A stretch of DNA of 64,000 nucleotides from positions 1 to 64,000 of the forward strand of contig NZ_BMSG01000032.1 in NCBI RefSeq assembly GCF_014649035.1, written 5' to 3'. This DNA is from Streptomyces sindenensis (GTDB lineage Bacteria; Actinomycetota; Actinomycetes; Streptomycetales; Streptomycetaceae). Below the pieces are notes generated by a model. The model had not been told where the DNA came from. It made no database searches and saw only the letters and a program-made list of their open reading frames with translations. Shown piece by piece: positions 25,272-33,797 of the stretch; within the stretch, counting starts at the first letter, position 1; each line of letters starts with the position of its first letter. The translations under genes were made by a program, and so were the position numbers.

Positions 25272-26158
25272 CCACGTTCGTCGAACTCCTCCTCGGCGGC
25301 CTCTCGATCGGCTCGGTCTACGCACTCATCGCGCTCGGGTTCGTCGTCATCTTCAAGGCCACCGAGGTCGTCAACTTCGCCCACGCCTCCCTGCTGTTGG
25401 CGGGCGGCTACGTCACCGCGGTGCTCCACGACGACCTCGGGTTCTGGCCCGCGCTGCTCGTCGGGATCGCCGGGGCCGCGGCCGTCGGGGCGGCCATCGA
25501 GTTCTTCGTGATGCGCCGCTACCGGGGCAGCGACCACAGCGTCCTCGCGATCGTCACCATCGGCGTCGACATCCTCCTCATCACCGAACTCACCCGCCGC
25601 ATGGGCACGGACGTCCTCGCCCTCGGCGACCCCTGGGGCAACGAGGTCGTGAACATCGGCGGCATCACCCTCGCCCAGACCCGCATCGCCGCGTTCCTCG
25701 CCGCCGGGCTCCTGATCACGGTGTTCCTGCTCGCCTTCCGCTACACCTCGTGGGGCGTCTCCATGCGGGCCGCCGCCGAGAACCCGCAGACGGCGGCGCT
25801 GATGGGCATCAAGCTGGGCCGGGTGTCGCTCGCCGCCTGGGCGGTCGCCGGGGCGCTGGCCGCCGTGGCCGCGCTCTTCCTCACGGTGTTCCCGACCCCG
25901 GGCCTGGAGCGCGCCACCTCGCTCGCCGCGCTCAAGGCGTTCCCCGCCGCGATCCTCGGCGGGCTCGACTCCACCACCGGGGCGCTGGCCGGCGGACTCA
26001 TCGTCGGCGTCACCGAATCCCTCGCCACCGGCTACCAGAGCGACCTGTCCTTCCTCGGCCGGGGCATCGGCGATCTGGCGCCCTACCTGGTGATGGTGGC
26101 CGTCCTGCTGATCCGGCCCGCCGGACTCTTCGGCACGAAGGAGCTGGCCCGTGTCTGA
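25268..26158 (+). CDS. livH: Branched-chain amino acid ABC transporter permease (LivH)
   Basis: 296 residues, about eight membrane segments. FVELLLGGLSIGSVYALIAL at the N-terminus and the EAA-like loop RAAAENPQTAALMGI are characteristic of LivH permeases. ATG 25268 overlaps livG by 4 bp, and livM starts 8 bp before its stop. Confidence 0.92.
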   Translation: MTTFVELLLGGLSIGSVYALIALGFVVIFKATEVVNFAHASLLLAGGYVTAVLHDDLGFWPALLVGIAGAAAVGAAIEFFVMRRYRGSDHSVLAIVTIGVDILLITELTRRMGTDVLALGDPWGNEVVNIGGITLAQTRIAAFLAAGLLITVFLLAFRYTSWGVSMRAAAENPQTAALMGIKLGRVSLAAWAVAGALAAVAALFLTVFPTPGLERATSLAALKAFPAAILGGLDSTTGALAGGLIVGVTESLATGYQSDLSFLGRGIGDLAPYLVMVAVLLIRPAGLFGTKELARV

Positions 26159-27404
26159 CACCACCGCCGAAGCTCCCGCCGGAGCCCCCGCCGCGACCGG
26201 TTCCGCGAGCGGCGGGCCGGAGAGCCTCACGGACCGGCTGCGCAGCCCCCGTACGTACGCCGTCCTCGTCGGATCCCTCCTGCTCCTCGTCCTCCCGTTC
26301 TACCTGGACCGCTTCTGGCTCCAGTCCGGGCTGTTCGCGATGGCGGCGGCGATCGGCGCCATCGGGCTCAACATGCTCACCGGCGCCACCGGGCAGCTCT
26401 CCATGGGCCACGCGTTCTTCCTCGCCGTCGGCGCGTACGGCTACTGCGTCCTGGCGGGGGAGAGCAGCACCGAGAACGGGCACACACTGACCGGCCTCGG
26501 GCTGCCCACCTGGCTGGCCGCGATCCTCGCGGTGCTGCTCGCCGGGGCGGCGGGAGGCGTCTTCAGCCCCATCGCCGGACGGCTGCGCGGCGCCTACCTC
26601 GGCATCGCGACCCTCGCGCTGATCTTCATCGGGCAGCACGTCCTGTTCAACGCGGGCTCGCTGACCGGCGGTTACAACGGCCGGCCCGTACCGCCGCTGT
26701 CCGTCTTCGGGTTCACCTTCGACGACTCCGAACTCGTCGTCGCCGCCGTCCCGTTCGGATCGTCGGAGAAGCTCTGGTACGCGGGTCTCCTCGCGCTCCT
26801 GCTGAGCGCCCTGTTCGCCCGGGGCGTGCTGCGCGGCCGGCCCGGACGCGCCATGAACGCCATCCGCGACCACCGGATCGCGGCCGGGGTGATGGGCGTG
26901 CCGGTGGCCCGCTACCGAGCCGGGGTCTTCGTCCTGTCCTCGATGTACGCGGGCCTCGCGGGCGTCCTGCTCGCCCTGGTCTTCCAGCGGACCGTGCCCG
27001 AGTACTTCGGCATGATCCTGTCCCTCGAATACCTCGCCATGATCGTCATCGGCGGCCTCGGCAGCGTCGCGGGAGCGGTGATCGGCGCCGCCTTCGTCTC
27101 CCTGCTCCCGCAGGTGTTCACGCACTACAGCGACTCCCTGCCGCTGGTCTCCGCCCCCGGCACGGGCGGCCTGGCACCCGGTGAGGCGTCCCGCTATCTG
27201 TACGGCGCCGCGGTGGTCGCGGTGGTCCTGTTCCTGCCCGGCGGCCTCGCCCGCCTCGGCCTCACCCGTACGAAGAAGCCGAAGACTCCCAGGAATCCAG
27301 CTGTTCCGCGGCAGTCGGCGGCACCGAACCCATCAGCGGCTCCGAAGAATCCAGCGGCTCCGAAGAATCCAGCGACTCCGAACAATCCAGGGGAGAAGTC
27401 ATGA
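26151..27404 (+). CDS. livM: Branched-chain amino acid ABC transporter permease (LivM)
   Basis: 417 residues. The LivM core (about 35-370) shows GLNMLTGATGQLSMGHAFFL and the cytoplasmic loop AIRDHRIAAGVMGV. A hydrophilic N-terminal extension (about 25 residues) precedes the first helix. The last ~45 residues form a Pro/Asn/Ala/Lys tail with a PKNPAA repeat, encoded by an 18-bp tandem repeat at 27334-27387; this is outside the normal family length. GTG 26151. Confidence 0.92.
   Translation: MSDTTAEAPAGAPAATGSASGGPESLTDRLRSPRTYAVLVGSLLLLVLPFYLDRFWLQSGLFAMAAAIGAIGLNMLTGATGQLSMGHAFFLAVGAYGYCVLAGESSTENGHTLTGLGLPTWLAAILAVLLAGAAGGVFSPIAGRLRGAYLGIATLALIFIGQHVLFNAGSLTGGYNGRPVPPLSVFGFTFDDSELVVAAVPFGSSEKLWYAGLLALLLSALFARGVLRGRPGRAMNAIRDHRIAAGVMGVPVARYRAGVFVLSSMYAGLAGVLLALVFQRTVPEYFGMILSLEYLAMIVIGGLGSVAGAVIGAAFVSLLPQVFTHYSDSLPLVSAPGTGGLAPGEASRYLYGAAVVAVVLFLPGGLARLGLTRTKKPKTPRNPAVPRQSAAPNPSAAPKNPAAPKNPATPNNPGEKS
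27334..27387 (+). repeat. Three 18-bp tandem repeats encoding the LivM tail
   Basis: Units at 27334, 27352 and 27370 (CAGCGGCTCCGAAGAATC; the third has two changes) encode six-residue steps of the hydrophilic C-terminus. Confidence 0.85.
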
Positions 27405-28654
27405 AACCGAGAGTGCTCACGGCCGTCGTCGCGGCCCTCGCCGTCACCCTCGTCGGATGCAGCGGCAAGGCGACCGACGGGAAGGCGGGCGAGGAGGGCG
27501 AGGGCGGGATCAAAACCGGTCCCGGGGTCTCCTCCTCGACGATCTCGCTCGGGGTGCTGACCGACATGACGGGGGTCTACGCCTCGCTGGGCAAGAGCGT
27601 CACCCAGGCCCAGCAGCTGTGGGTCAAGCGGACCAACGACGCGGGCGGCATCTGCGACCGGAAGATCGAACTGACGGTCCGCGACCACGGATACGACCCG
27701 CAGAAGGCCATCTCCGCCTACACCGAGCTGGAGCCGAAGGTCCTCGGCTTCGCCCAGTTCATCGGCTCCCCGTTCGTCGCCGCCGTCGAGCAGCGCATCG
27801 ACGGCCAGGACAAGGGCCTCGTGCTGCCGCAGGCATGGTCGGCGAACCTGCTGGGCTCCCCGTACATCCGGGTCATCGGCGCCACCTACGACGTCGAGAC
27901 GATCAACCTCATCGACTACCTCCTCGCCGAGAAGCGCATCGAGAAGGGCGACAAGATCGGCCACGTGTACTTCGAGGGCGACTACGGCGAGAACGCCCTC
28001 GTCGGCTCGAAGCACGCGGCGAAGGAGGCGGGGCTCACCGTCGTCGAGCAGAAGATCAAGCCGACCGACAACGACATGACGGCCCAGGTCGCCGCCCTCA
28101 AGCAGGCCGGGGTCAAGGCCGTCGTCGTCAGCGCGGGACCCCGCCAGGCCGCCTCGCTCGTCGGCGTCGCCGCGGCCACCGGGTTCAACGTCCCGGTCGT
28201 CGGCAACAACTCGGCCTTCGCCCCCCAGCTGTTGAAGACCCAGGCGGGCCCGGCCCTGCTCAAGGACTACTACATCGCCGCCTCCACCCTGCCCATCGGC
28301 GACCCGGGCGACGGACCCGCCAAGCTCGCCAAGGAGTACGCCGCCCAGTACCCGAAGGACGTCCTCGACAACGGGGTCGTCGCCGGCTACACGGCGGCCT
28401 CCCTCTTCGGCGAGGCCCTGATGAAGGCCTGCGACGACAAGGACCTCACCCGTGAGGGCATCGACAAGGCGCTCCTCACGATCAAGGGGTACGGCACCGA
28501 GTTCGGCGTGACGCACGACTTCTCGGACCCGAAGACGCCCTCCACCCGGGAGAGCGTCATCATGAAGCCCGACGCCGGTGCCGCCGGCGGACTGAAGGTG
28601 GTCCGGCCGGCCGAGGTCGCCGCGGCGGCCGAGTCCTTCACCTCCGGCTCCTGA
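27401..28654 (+). CDS. livK: Branched-chain amino acid substrate-binding lipoprotein (LivK/LivJ)
   Basis: 417 residues. A lipoprotein signal with lipobox LVGCSG anchors it to the outer face of the membrane. The mature protein is a type 1 periplasmic-binding fold: ISLGVLTDMTGVYASLGKSV, then NDAGGICDRKIEL, and a domain-2 segment VGVAAATGFNVPVVGNNS. It delivers the ligand to LivHM. ATG 27401 overlaps livM by 4 bp. Ligand preference (Leu/Ile/Val or other amides) is not readable. Confidence 0.9.
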   Translation: MKPRVLTAVVAALAVTLVGCSGKATDGKAGEEGEGGIKTGPGVSSSTISLGVLTDMTGVYASLGKSVTQAQQLWVKRTNDAGGICDRKIELTVRDHGYDPQKAISAYTELEPKVLGFAQFIGSPFVAAVEQRIDGQDKGLVLPQAWSANLLGSPYIRVIGATYDVETINLIDYLLAEKRIEKGDKIGHVYFEGDYGENALVGSKHAAKEAGLTVVEQKIKPTDNDMTAQVAALKQAGVKAVVVSAGPRQAASLVGVAAATGFNVPVVGNNSAFAPQLLKTQAGPALLKDYYIAASTLPIGDPGDGPAKLAKEYAAQYPKDVLDNGVVAGYTAASLFGEALMKACDDKDLTREGIDKALLTIKGYGTEFGVTHDFSDPKTPSTRESVIMKPDAGAAGGLKVVRPAEVAAAAESFTSGS

Positions 28655-28687
28655 GCCCCGCGTCGGGAGGGGTGACCGGAGGGTGAC

Positions 28688-28723
28688 GGGAGGTCTGACC
28701 GGGGAAGCCCGGTCAGACCTCCC
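28688..28723. terminator. Bidirectional terminator between livK and the receptor kinase
   Basis: Perfect 16-bp arms GGGAGGTCTGACCGGG (28688-28703) and CCCGGTCAGACCTCCC (28708-28723) with a GAAG loop. The kinase stop codon (28713-28715) lies within the right arm. One of the strongest hairpins in the window. Confidence 0.85.
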
Positions 28724-30953
28724 GGCCGTTCATCCCGATGTAGCGGAAACGGCCCCGCTCCACGCGGTAGACGAACACCCCGGTCCCGGTGTACATCCCG
28801 TTGGCGGACTCGAAGGCATAGCTCTTGGAGACGCCCTTGTACGAGGTCGTACGCAGCGCGGGCAGCAGGTCCTGGCGCGACAGCCTCTGCCGGCCGAGCT
28901 TCTCGGCGCACGACGCGATCAGTCCGACCGCGTCGTACGCCTCGGCCGCGAACAGCGGCGGCGCCTGGTCGAAGCGCTTGCGGTAGGCGGCGGCGAACGG
29001 GTGCACCGAGGGTACGGACGCGGGATCGGCGGCCGTCGAGACGACCAGCCAGCCCGCCGCGTCCTCGCCCGCCTCGGCCAGGAACCGCGGGTCGTGCGCG
29101 GCCTGGGTGGCGATCTTCGGCCCCAGGAACCCGGCCCGGTTCAGCGACTTCGCGAACCGTCCGGCGTCCCGCAGGCCGCCCCCGTACACCACCGCCCCCG
29201 GCCGCTTCCCGACGATCCGCTCGGCCTCCGCGTCCAGGTCACGCGTGCCCTCCCGTACGGTCTCCGCGAAGACGGTGCGGCCGTTGCCGCGCAGCCCCGC
29301 GTCGAGGAAGCGGGTGGTCTGCCGGCCGTACTCGGTGCCGTCGTCGACCAGCGCCACCCGGTCGATCTCGTAGGCCCCGAGGAACTCCGCCACCGGCAGC
29401 ATCTGCATGTCGTTGCGCGGCCGGGCGCACAGGAAGACCCGGTTCAGATGCCGGATGTCCCCGTCGACCACGCTGAGCAGCGGCAGCGCCGCCTCGTCGT
29501 AGGCGACCAGCGCCTCCCGGGCCGCGTCCGTGCCGGTCGCGCCGATCGCGGCCACCAGGAGCGGGTCCTCGGCGAACCGGCGCACCGCCGCCTTCGCCCG
29601 CTCCTCCCCGCCCCCGTCGTCGACCGTGGTCAGCCGCAGGGTGAACGGCGCGTCGCGCCGCGCGTTGTGCTCGGCGACCGCGAGCCGGGCCGCCCGGTCC
29701 TGGCCCCTGCCGATGGCCGCGGACGGGCCGCTGAGGTCGGCCTGGAGCCCGATGCGCAGCTCGGGCCGGGCGGTCTTCCCGTCCTTCTCGCCCCTGCCCC
29801 CGGGGTCCTTGTCGCCGCCGGAGACCAGCCAGGCGGTGGTGGAGCCCGCCGCGGCGAGCACCACGCCCCCGGTGACGTACGTGAGGAAGCGACGACGGCC
29901 GGGGGAGGGGGACACGGCGGTCGTGTCCCGGCCTCCGCTCCCGGCCCCGGTACCGGCGCCCGTGTCCGGACCGCCGAACGGGCCGCCGGGCGGTCCACCG
30001 AACGGGCCGCCCTCCGGACCACCGCCGGGACCGCCGGCCGGACCGCCGCCCGCGTCCAGGCTCGTCGCGTCGATGTCGGGCAGGGCGAGCATCCGCGCCG
30101 AGCGCTCGGCGATCAGATGAGTGACCGGGCCGGGCAGCCAGCTGCCGCCCGACAGGTCCTCGGCGAACGCCTGCCGGACGTCCGCCGTCGTCGGACGGTC
30201 CTCGGGGGCCTTGGACAGGCACGCCTCCACGACCGGGCGCAGCCCGGGCGGCAGCGCGCCCAGCTCCGCCGGATCGTGCACCGTACGGAACAGCATCGCC
30301 TCCACCGGGCCGGTGCCGAACGGCCGCCCGCCCGTCGCCGCGTACACCAGGACGCAGCCCAGCGAGAACACGTCGCTCGCCGGGCCGATCCGCCGCCCCT
30401 GCGCCTGCTCGGGCGAGAGGAAGCCGGGGGAGCCGACGATCACGTCCGTCGCCGTGAGGACGGTGTCGTCCAGGGCCCGCGCGATCCCGAAGTCGATCAG
30501 CCGGGGGCCGTCGAGCCCCAGCAGGACGTTGCCGGGCTTGACGTCCCGGTGCACCAGGCCCGCCGTGTGGACGGCCCCCAGTGCCTCCGCGAGCATCGAG
30601 CCCAGCGCCCGCACCCCGCGCTCCGGCAGCGGCCCCCCGCCGCCCACCGCCTCGCTCAGGGCGGGCCCGGGCACGAACTCGGTGGCCAGCCACGGGGCCG
30701 GCGCCTCGGTGTCGGCGTCGACCACCGGCACCGCCCACCGGTTGCGGACCTGCCGGGCGATGGCCACCTCGCGCCGGAAGCGGGCGCGGAAGCCGGTGTC
30801 GTCGGCGTACTCCGCGCGGATCAGCTTGATCGCCACCAGCGCGCCGCCGGGCGACCGGCCCAGCAGCACCACGCCCATGCCACCCGCGCCGAGGCGGCCG
30901 AGGACGCGGTACCCGGCGATCCGTGCCGGGTCGGTGGAGCGGAGCGGTTCCAT
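28713..30953 (-). CDS. Receptor Ser/Thr kinase with extracellular LivK-like binding domain
   Basis: 746 residues. Residues about 12-270 are a Hanks-type kinase: glycine loop LGAGGMG (21-27), Lys43, HRDVKPGN (135-142), DFG (154-156) and SPEQ. A Gly/Pro-rich linker (about 302-342), a single membrane segment (about 355-378), then an extracellular type 1 periplasmic-binding domain (about 398-746: LRIGLQADLSGPSAAIGRGQ). It would bind a small molecule outside and phosphorylate proteins inside. It is convergent with the liv operon, whose LivK has the same fold, and preceded by a lipoprotein gene on its own strand. All catalytic kinase motifs are intact. Confidence 0.9.
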   Translation of the reverse strand: MEPLRSTDPARIAGYRVLGRLGAGGMGVVLLGRSPGGALVAIKLIRAEYADDTGFRARFRREVAIARQVRNRWAVPVVDADTEAPAPWLATEFVPGPALSEAVGGGGPLPERGVRALGSMLAEALGAVHTAGLVHRDVKPGNVLLGLDGPRLIDFGIARALDDTVLTATDVIVGSPGFLSPEQAQGRRIGPASDVFSLGCVLVYAATGGRPFGTGPVEAMLFRTVHDPAELGALPPGLRPVVEACLSKAPEDRPTTADVRQAFAEDLSGGSWLPGPVTHLIAERSARMLALPDIDATSLDAGGGPAGGPGGGPEGGPFGGPPGGPFGGPDTGAGTGAGSGGRDTTAVSPSPGRRRFLTYVTGGVVLAAAGSTTAWLVSGGDKDPGGRGEKDGKTARPELRIGLQADLSGPSAAIGRGQDRAARLAVAEHNARRDAPFTLRLTTVDDGGGEERAKAAVRRFAEDPLLVAAIGATGTDAAREALVAYDEAALPLLSVVDGDIRHLNRVFLCARPRNDMQMLPVAEFLGAYEIDRVALVDDGTEYGRQTTRFLDAGLRGNGRTVFAETVREGTRDLDAEAERIVGKRPGAVVYGGGLRDAGRFAKSLNRAGFLGPKIATQAAHDPRFLAEAGEDAAGWLVVSTAADPASVPSVHPFAAAYRKRFDQAPPLFAAEAYDAVGLIASCAEKLGRQRLSRQDLLPALRTTSYKGVSKSYAFESANGMYTGTGVFVYRVERGRFRYIGMNGREV

Positions 30954-30975
30954 CAGGGGTCAGCGCCTTTCGTCC

Positions 30976-31021
30976 GGGCCTGCGGTCACGTCGGTTCCGG
31001 GCCCGCGGTCACTTCAGTTCC
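30976..31021. repeat. 23-bp tandem duplication at the lipoprotein gene end
   Basis: GGGCCTGCGGTCACGTCGGT... at 30976-30998 is repeated with a few changes at 30999-31021; the second copy contains the stop codon of the lipoprotein gene. Confidence 0.6.
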
Positions 31022-31857
31022 AGCTCGACGCGGTAGAGCACCTTGGCGCCGCCCTCGGCGGCGATCCGCAGCAGGTCGGTGTTGGTGTAGCCCTTGGCGC
31101 CCTTGACCGAGACGGCCGTCGTGACCGGGCCGATCCGGGACTTGGACCAGACGTAGTCCTGGACGCCGCCCGACTCGGGGCCCGTGTACTTCCCGGCCTC
31201 GAACAGCGAGGCGTCCGCGTTGCGCACGTCCTTCGGGTCGAACTGGAGGGACATCAGACCGCTGAGGCGCTGCCCGCCGCCCAGCTCCTGGTCCGGGCAC
31301 CGGAAGCTCTCCTGGACGGTGTCCTTGATCTCCCGGTCGGCCCCCGCCTCGGTCCGGTGCACGGTCACGGTCACCGCCCCCTGCACCCGGCCCTTGCCGC
31401 CCTGTGCCGGGATGTCCAGCCGCCGCGTGAAGCTGTCCAGGATGCCCGGGGGCAGCGCGGAGCGGGTCCAGACGCAGGAGTCCGGCAGCACGGGCCAGCT
31501 GCCGCCGCTCTCGTACGGGGTGTGCCGGACCATCCCCGCGGTCCAGTCGTTCTCCCCGAGCGCGGCGTCACGGGTCAGCTTCCGGGCCTGGGCCGCGTTC
31601 TTCGGGACCCGGTCCGGGTCAGGTGTGAAGTCGTAGGCGCTGGGCAGCGCGCCCGGCAGCGTCGACTGCTTCGGGTCGGGCTTCTTGGACGCGCCCGTCT
31701 TCTCCCCGCCGGTCGCGGGGCCGCCCTGCTTCGCGGATCCGCTCGGCTTCGGGCCGGGCCCGTCCTTGCCCTTCGACTCCGACCCGCCGCATCCGGCCAG
31801 CAGCGCCCCCGCCGCCGCGACCGCCGCCACACGCGTCCCCACCAGCATCAGATTCAT
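31009..31857 (-). CDS. Secreted lipoprotein of unknown function
   Basis: 282 residues. Signal peptide with lipobox LLAGCGG (Cys about 23), a Gly/Ser/Lys-rich linker (24-65), and a soluble domain with two cysteines (PDSCVW and SFRCPDQ) that could form a disulphide. No family recognised. It lies 55 bp upstream of the receptor kinase on the same strand and may be co-transcribed, possibly working with the kinase outside the cell. ATG 31857 is used. Confidence 0.7.
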   Translation of the reverse strand: MNLMLVGTRVAAVAAAGALLAGCGGSESKGKDGPGPKPSGSAKQGGPATGGEKTGASKKPDPKQSTLPGALPSAYDFTPDPDRVPKNAAQARKLTRDAALGENDWTAGMVRHTPYESGGSWPVLPDSCVWTRSALPPGILDSFTRRLDIPAQGGKGRVQGAVTVTVHRTEAGADREIKDTVQESFRCPDQELGGGQRLSGLMSLQFDPKDVRNADASLFEAGKYTGPESGGVQDYVWSKSRIGPVTTAVSVKGAKGYTNTDLLRIAAEGGAKVLYRVELELK

Positions 31858-32069
31858 CTCGGACCCCCCGGCCTCCCGGACCGCGCCCAGGCCGAAATGG
31901 CCCGGGTGTCGGTTGCGAGGCGATTCTAGAAGCCGGGTCCGGCGCAGGGACGGGAACTCCGTACTCACCTCGCTGCCGAAAACTCTCAGCCACCGGGAGG
32001 GCATCACCTCTGGCGGCGGGACGCGCGCGGTGGTAAGGCCGCCCTTCACGGCGCGCCGGAAACGCACGA

Positions 32070-32099
32070 GGGCCCGGATGCCGGGGAGCATCCGGGCCC
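32070..32099 (-). terminator. Terminator of the psd-pssA operon
   Basis: Perfect 12-bp arms GGGCCCGGATGC (32070-32081) and GCATCCGGGCCC (32088-32099), 20 bp after the pssA stop. Confidence 0.75.
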
Positions 32100-32119
32100 C
32101 GAGAGCCATGTGCGTACCG

Positions 32120-32983
32120 CTACGGCAGCTGCGCCGCCCGCGCCTCGCGCCGGTTGTCACGAAACGTGTTCACCCGTCGCGCGGTGGCGAACAGCGGGAT
32201 CACCGCGCCGAGCACCACCTGGAGCGCGCAGCCCGTCTGGAGCAGCAGCTGACCGCCGGGGGCGTCGAACGCCCAGGCGGCGAGCAGCCCCATCGCGGCC
32301 ACGATCCAGCTGAGCATCGCCACCGCGAGGATGCCCCGCGGCTTGGGGTACTCCACCCGGCTCACCATCAGCCATGCCACGCCGATGATCGCGAGCAGGG
32401 TCGGCACGAAGGGCAGCTCCAGGAGCACGATCGAGACGACCGTCAGCGCTCCGAAGGGGCTCGGCATGCCCTGGAACATGCCGTCCTTCATGGTCACGCA
32501 GGAGAATCTGGCCAGCCTGAGCACCACCGCCAGCAACACGACGATCGCCGCCAGTGCCGACACCCGCTGGTGGGCGTCGTCGGCGACCATGCCGTACACG
32601 AGTACGAAGTACGCCGGCGCGAGCCCGAAGCTGATGAGGTCCGAGAGGTTGTCCAGCTCGGCACCCATCGGCGAGGAACGCAGCTTGCGCGCCACGAGCC
32701 CGTCGAACAGGTCGAAGATCGCGGCCATCAGCATGAGGATCACGGCGGTGGCGGCCGAGTGCCGGGCCATGCCCGTCTCCTCGCTGCCCGTGAGGTGCGG
32801 GATCAGGATGCCCGTGGTGGTGAAGTACACCGCCATGAACCCGCACGTCGCGTTACCGAGTGTGAGCGTGTCCGCTATCGACAACCGCATCGAGAGCGGC
32901 ATGTCCTCCGTGCCGTCGACGTCGTTCTCGTCTTCGGCCTCCGGCACCCAGCCGGCCTTGGTATCGGGATCAATCACGGTCAA
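32120..32983 (-). CDS. pssA: CDP-diacylglycerol-serine O-phosphatidyltransferase
   Basis: 287 residues, about eight membrane segments. The CDP-alcohol phosphotransferase motif FDLFDGLVARKLRSSPMGAE continues into LDNLSD with all Asp residues and the Gly/Arg in place. It makes phosphatidylserine from CDP-diacylglycerol and serine in the membrane. It overlaps the end of psd by 14 bp if TTG 32983 is used; GTG 32977 is an alternative start. Pairing with psd confirms the role. Confidence 0.92.
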   Translation of the reverse strand: MTVIDPDTKAGWVPEAEDENDVDGTEDMPLSMRLSIADTLTLGNATCGFMAVYFTTTGILIPHLTGSEETGMARHSAATAVILMLMAAIFDLFDGLVARKLRSSPMGAELDNLSDLISFGLAPAYFVLVYGMVADDAHQRVSALAAIVVLLAVVLRLARFSCVTMKDGMFQGMPSPFGALTVVSIVLLELPFVPTLLAIIGVAWLMVSRVEYPKPRGILAVAMLSWIVAAMGLLAAWAFDAPGGQLLLQTGCALQVVLGAVIPLFATARRVNTFRDNRREARAAQLP

Positions 32984-33617
32984 TTCGAGTCACCCCCGCG
33001 GTGGTGGCCTGACCGACCTCGACCGCGACATCGATACCCTCCGGGAGGTAGATGTCCACGCGCGAGCCGAAGCGGATCAGGCCGATGCGCTCGCCCTGCT
33101 CCACCTTCGTGCCCTCGGGGAGGTACGGCACGATCCGACGGGCGACCGCTCCCGCGATCTGCACCATCTCGATGTCGCCGAGCTCGGTGTCGAAGTGCCA
33201 GACAACGCGCTCGTTGTTCTCGCTCTCCTTGTTGAACGCCGGAACGAACCCGCCCGGGATGTGCTCGACCGACGTCACGGTGCCGGCCAGCGGCGCGCGG
33301 TTGACGTGGACGTTGAGCGGGCTCATGAAGATCGCGACGCGGGTGCGCCCGTCCTTCCACGGCATGATGCTCTGCACCACGCCGTCGGCCGGGGAGATGA
33401 CCCGGCCTTCGGTGATCTCGCGCTCGGGGTCACGGAAGAACCACAGCATGCCCGCCGCGAGCGCGGTGGTGGGCACGGCCGCTGCTGCCCAGCGCCCCGA
33501 CTTGCGGGCACGGGCGAGGCTGAGGGCTGCGGTGGCGACGGTCGGCAGGAGCCACGGGGAAGCTCCGCGGGCGATGCGGACCCCGCCGCGGGATGCGGTG
33601 GAAGTGCTGTCGGGCAT
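32970..33617 (-). CDS. psd: Phosphatidylserine decarboxylase proenzyme
   Basis: 215 residues, the short PSD type without the long N-terminal part. A membrane-associated N-terminus (about 20-55) is followed by FFRDPEREI, the SPADGVV motif, and HVNRAPLAGTV. RFGSRVDIYLP contains the Gly-Ser self-cleavage site that forms the pyruvoyl group. Converts phosphatidylserine to phosphatidylethanolamine. First gene of the pair with pssA. The 180 bp upstream (33618-33797) hold the promoter region only. Confidence 0.93.
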   Translation of the reverse strand: MPDSTSTASRGGVRIARGASPWLLPTVATAALSLARARKSGRWAAAAVPTTALAAGMLWFFRDPEREITEGRVISPADGVVQSIMPWKDGRTRVAIFMSPLNVHVNRAPLAGTVTSVEHIPGGFVPAFNKESENNERVVWHFDTELGDIEMVQIAGAVARRIVPYLPEGTKVEQGERIGLIRFGSRVDIYLPEGIDVAVEVGQATTAGVTRIDRD

Positions 33618-33797
33618 GAATGACCTTCGTAGCGGATGATGCCGCGCTGGCAACGGGGGACGGCGGCTTTCCGAAGATGCTATCGGTTGCCGGGCGCAAC
33701 TGGGCAAGCCAGCAGCCGAGTCGGACTGACGAACGCCGCCCGTCGAGGGTGACCCGGTGTGACGTTCTTCGCCACCAGATCACCCCAAAACGGACAA

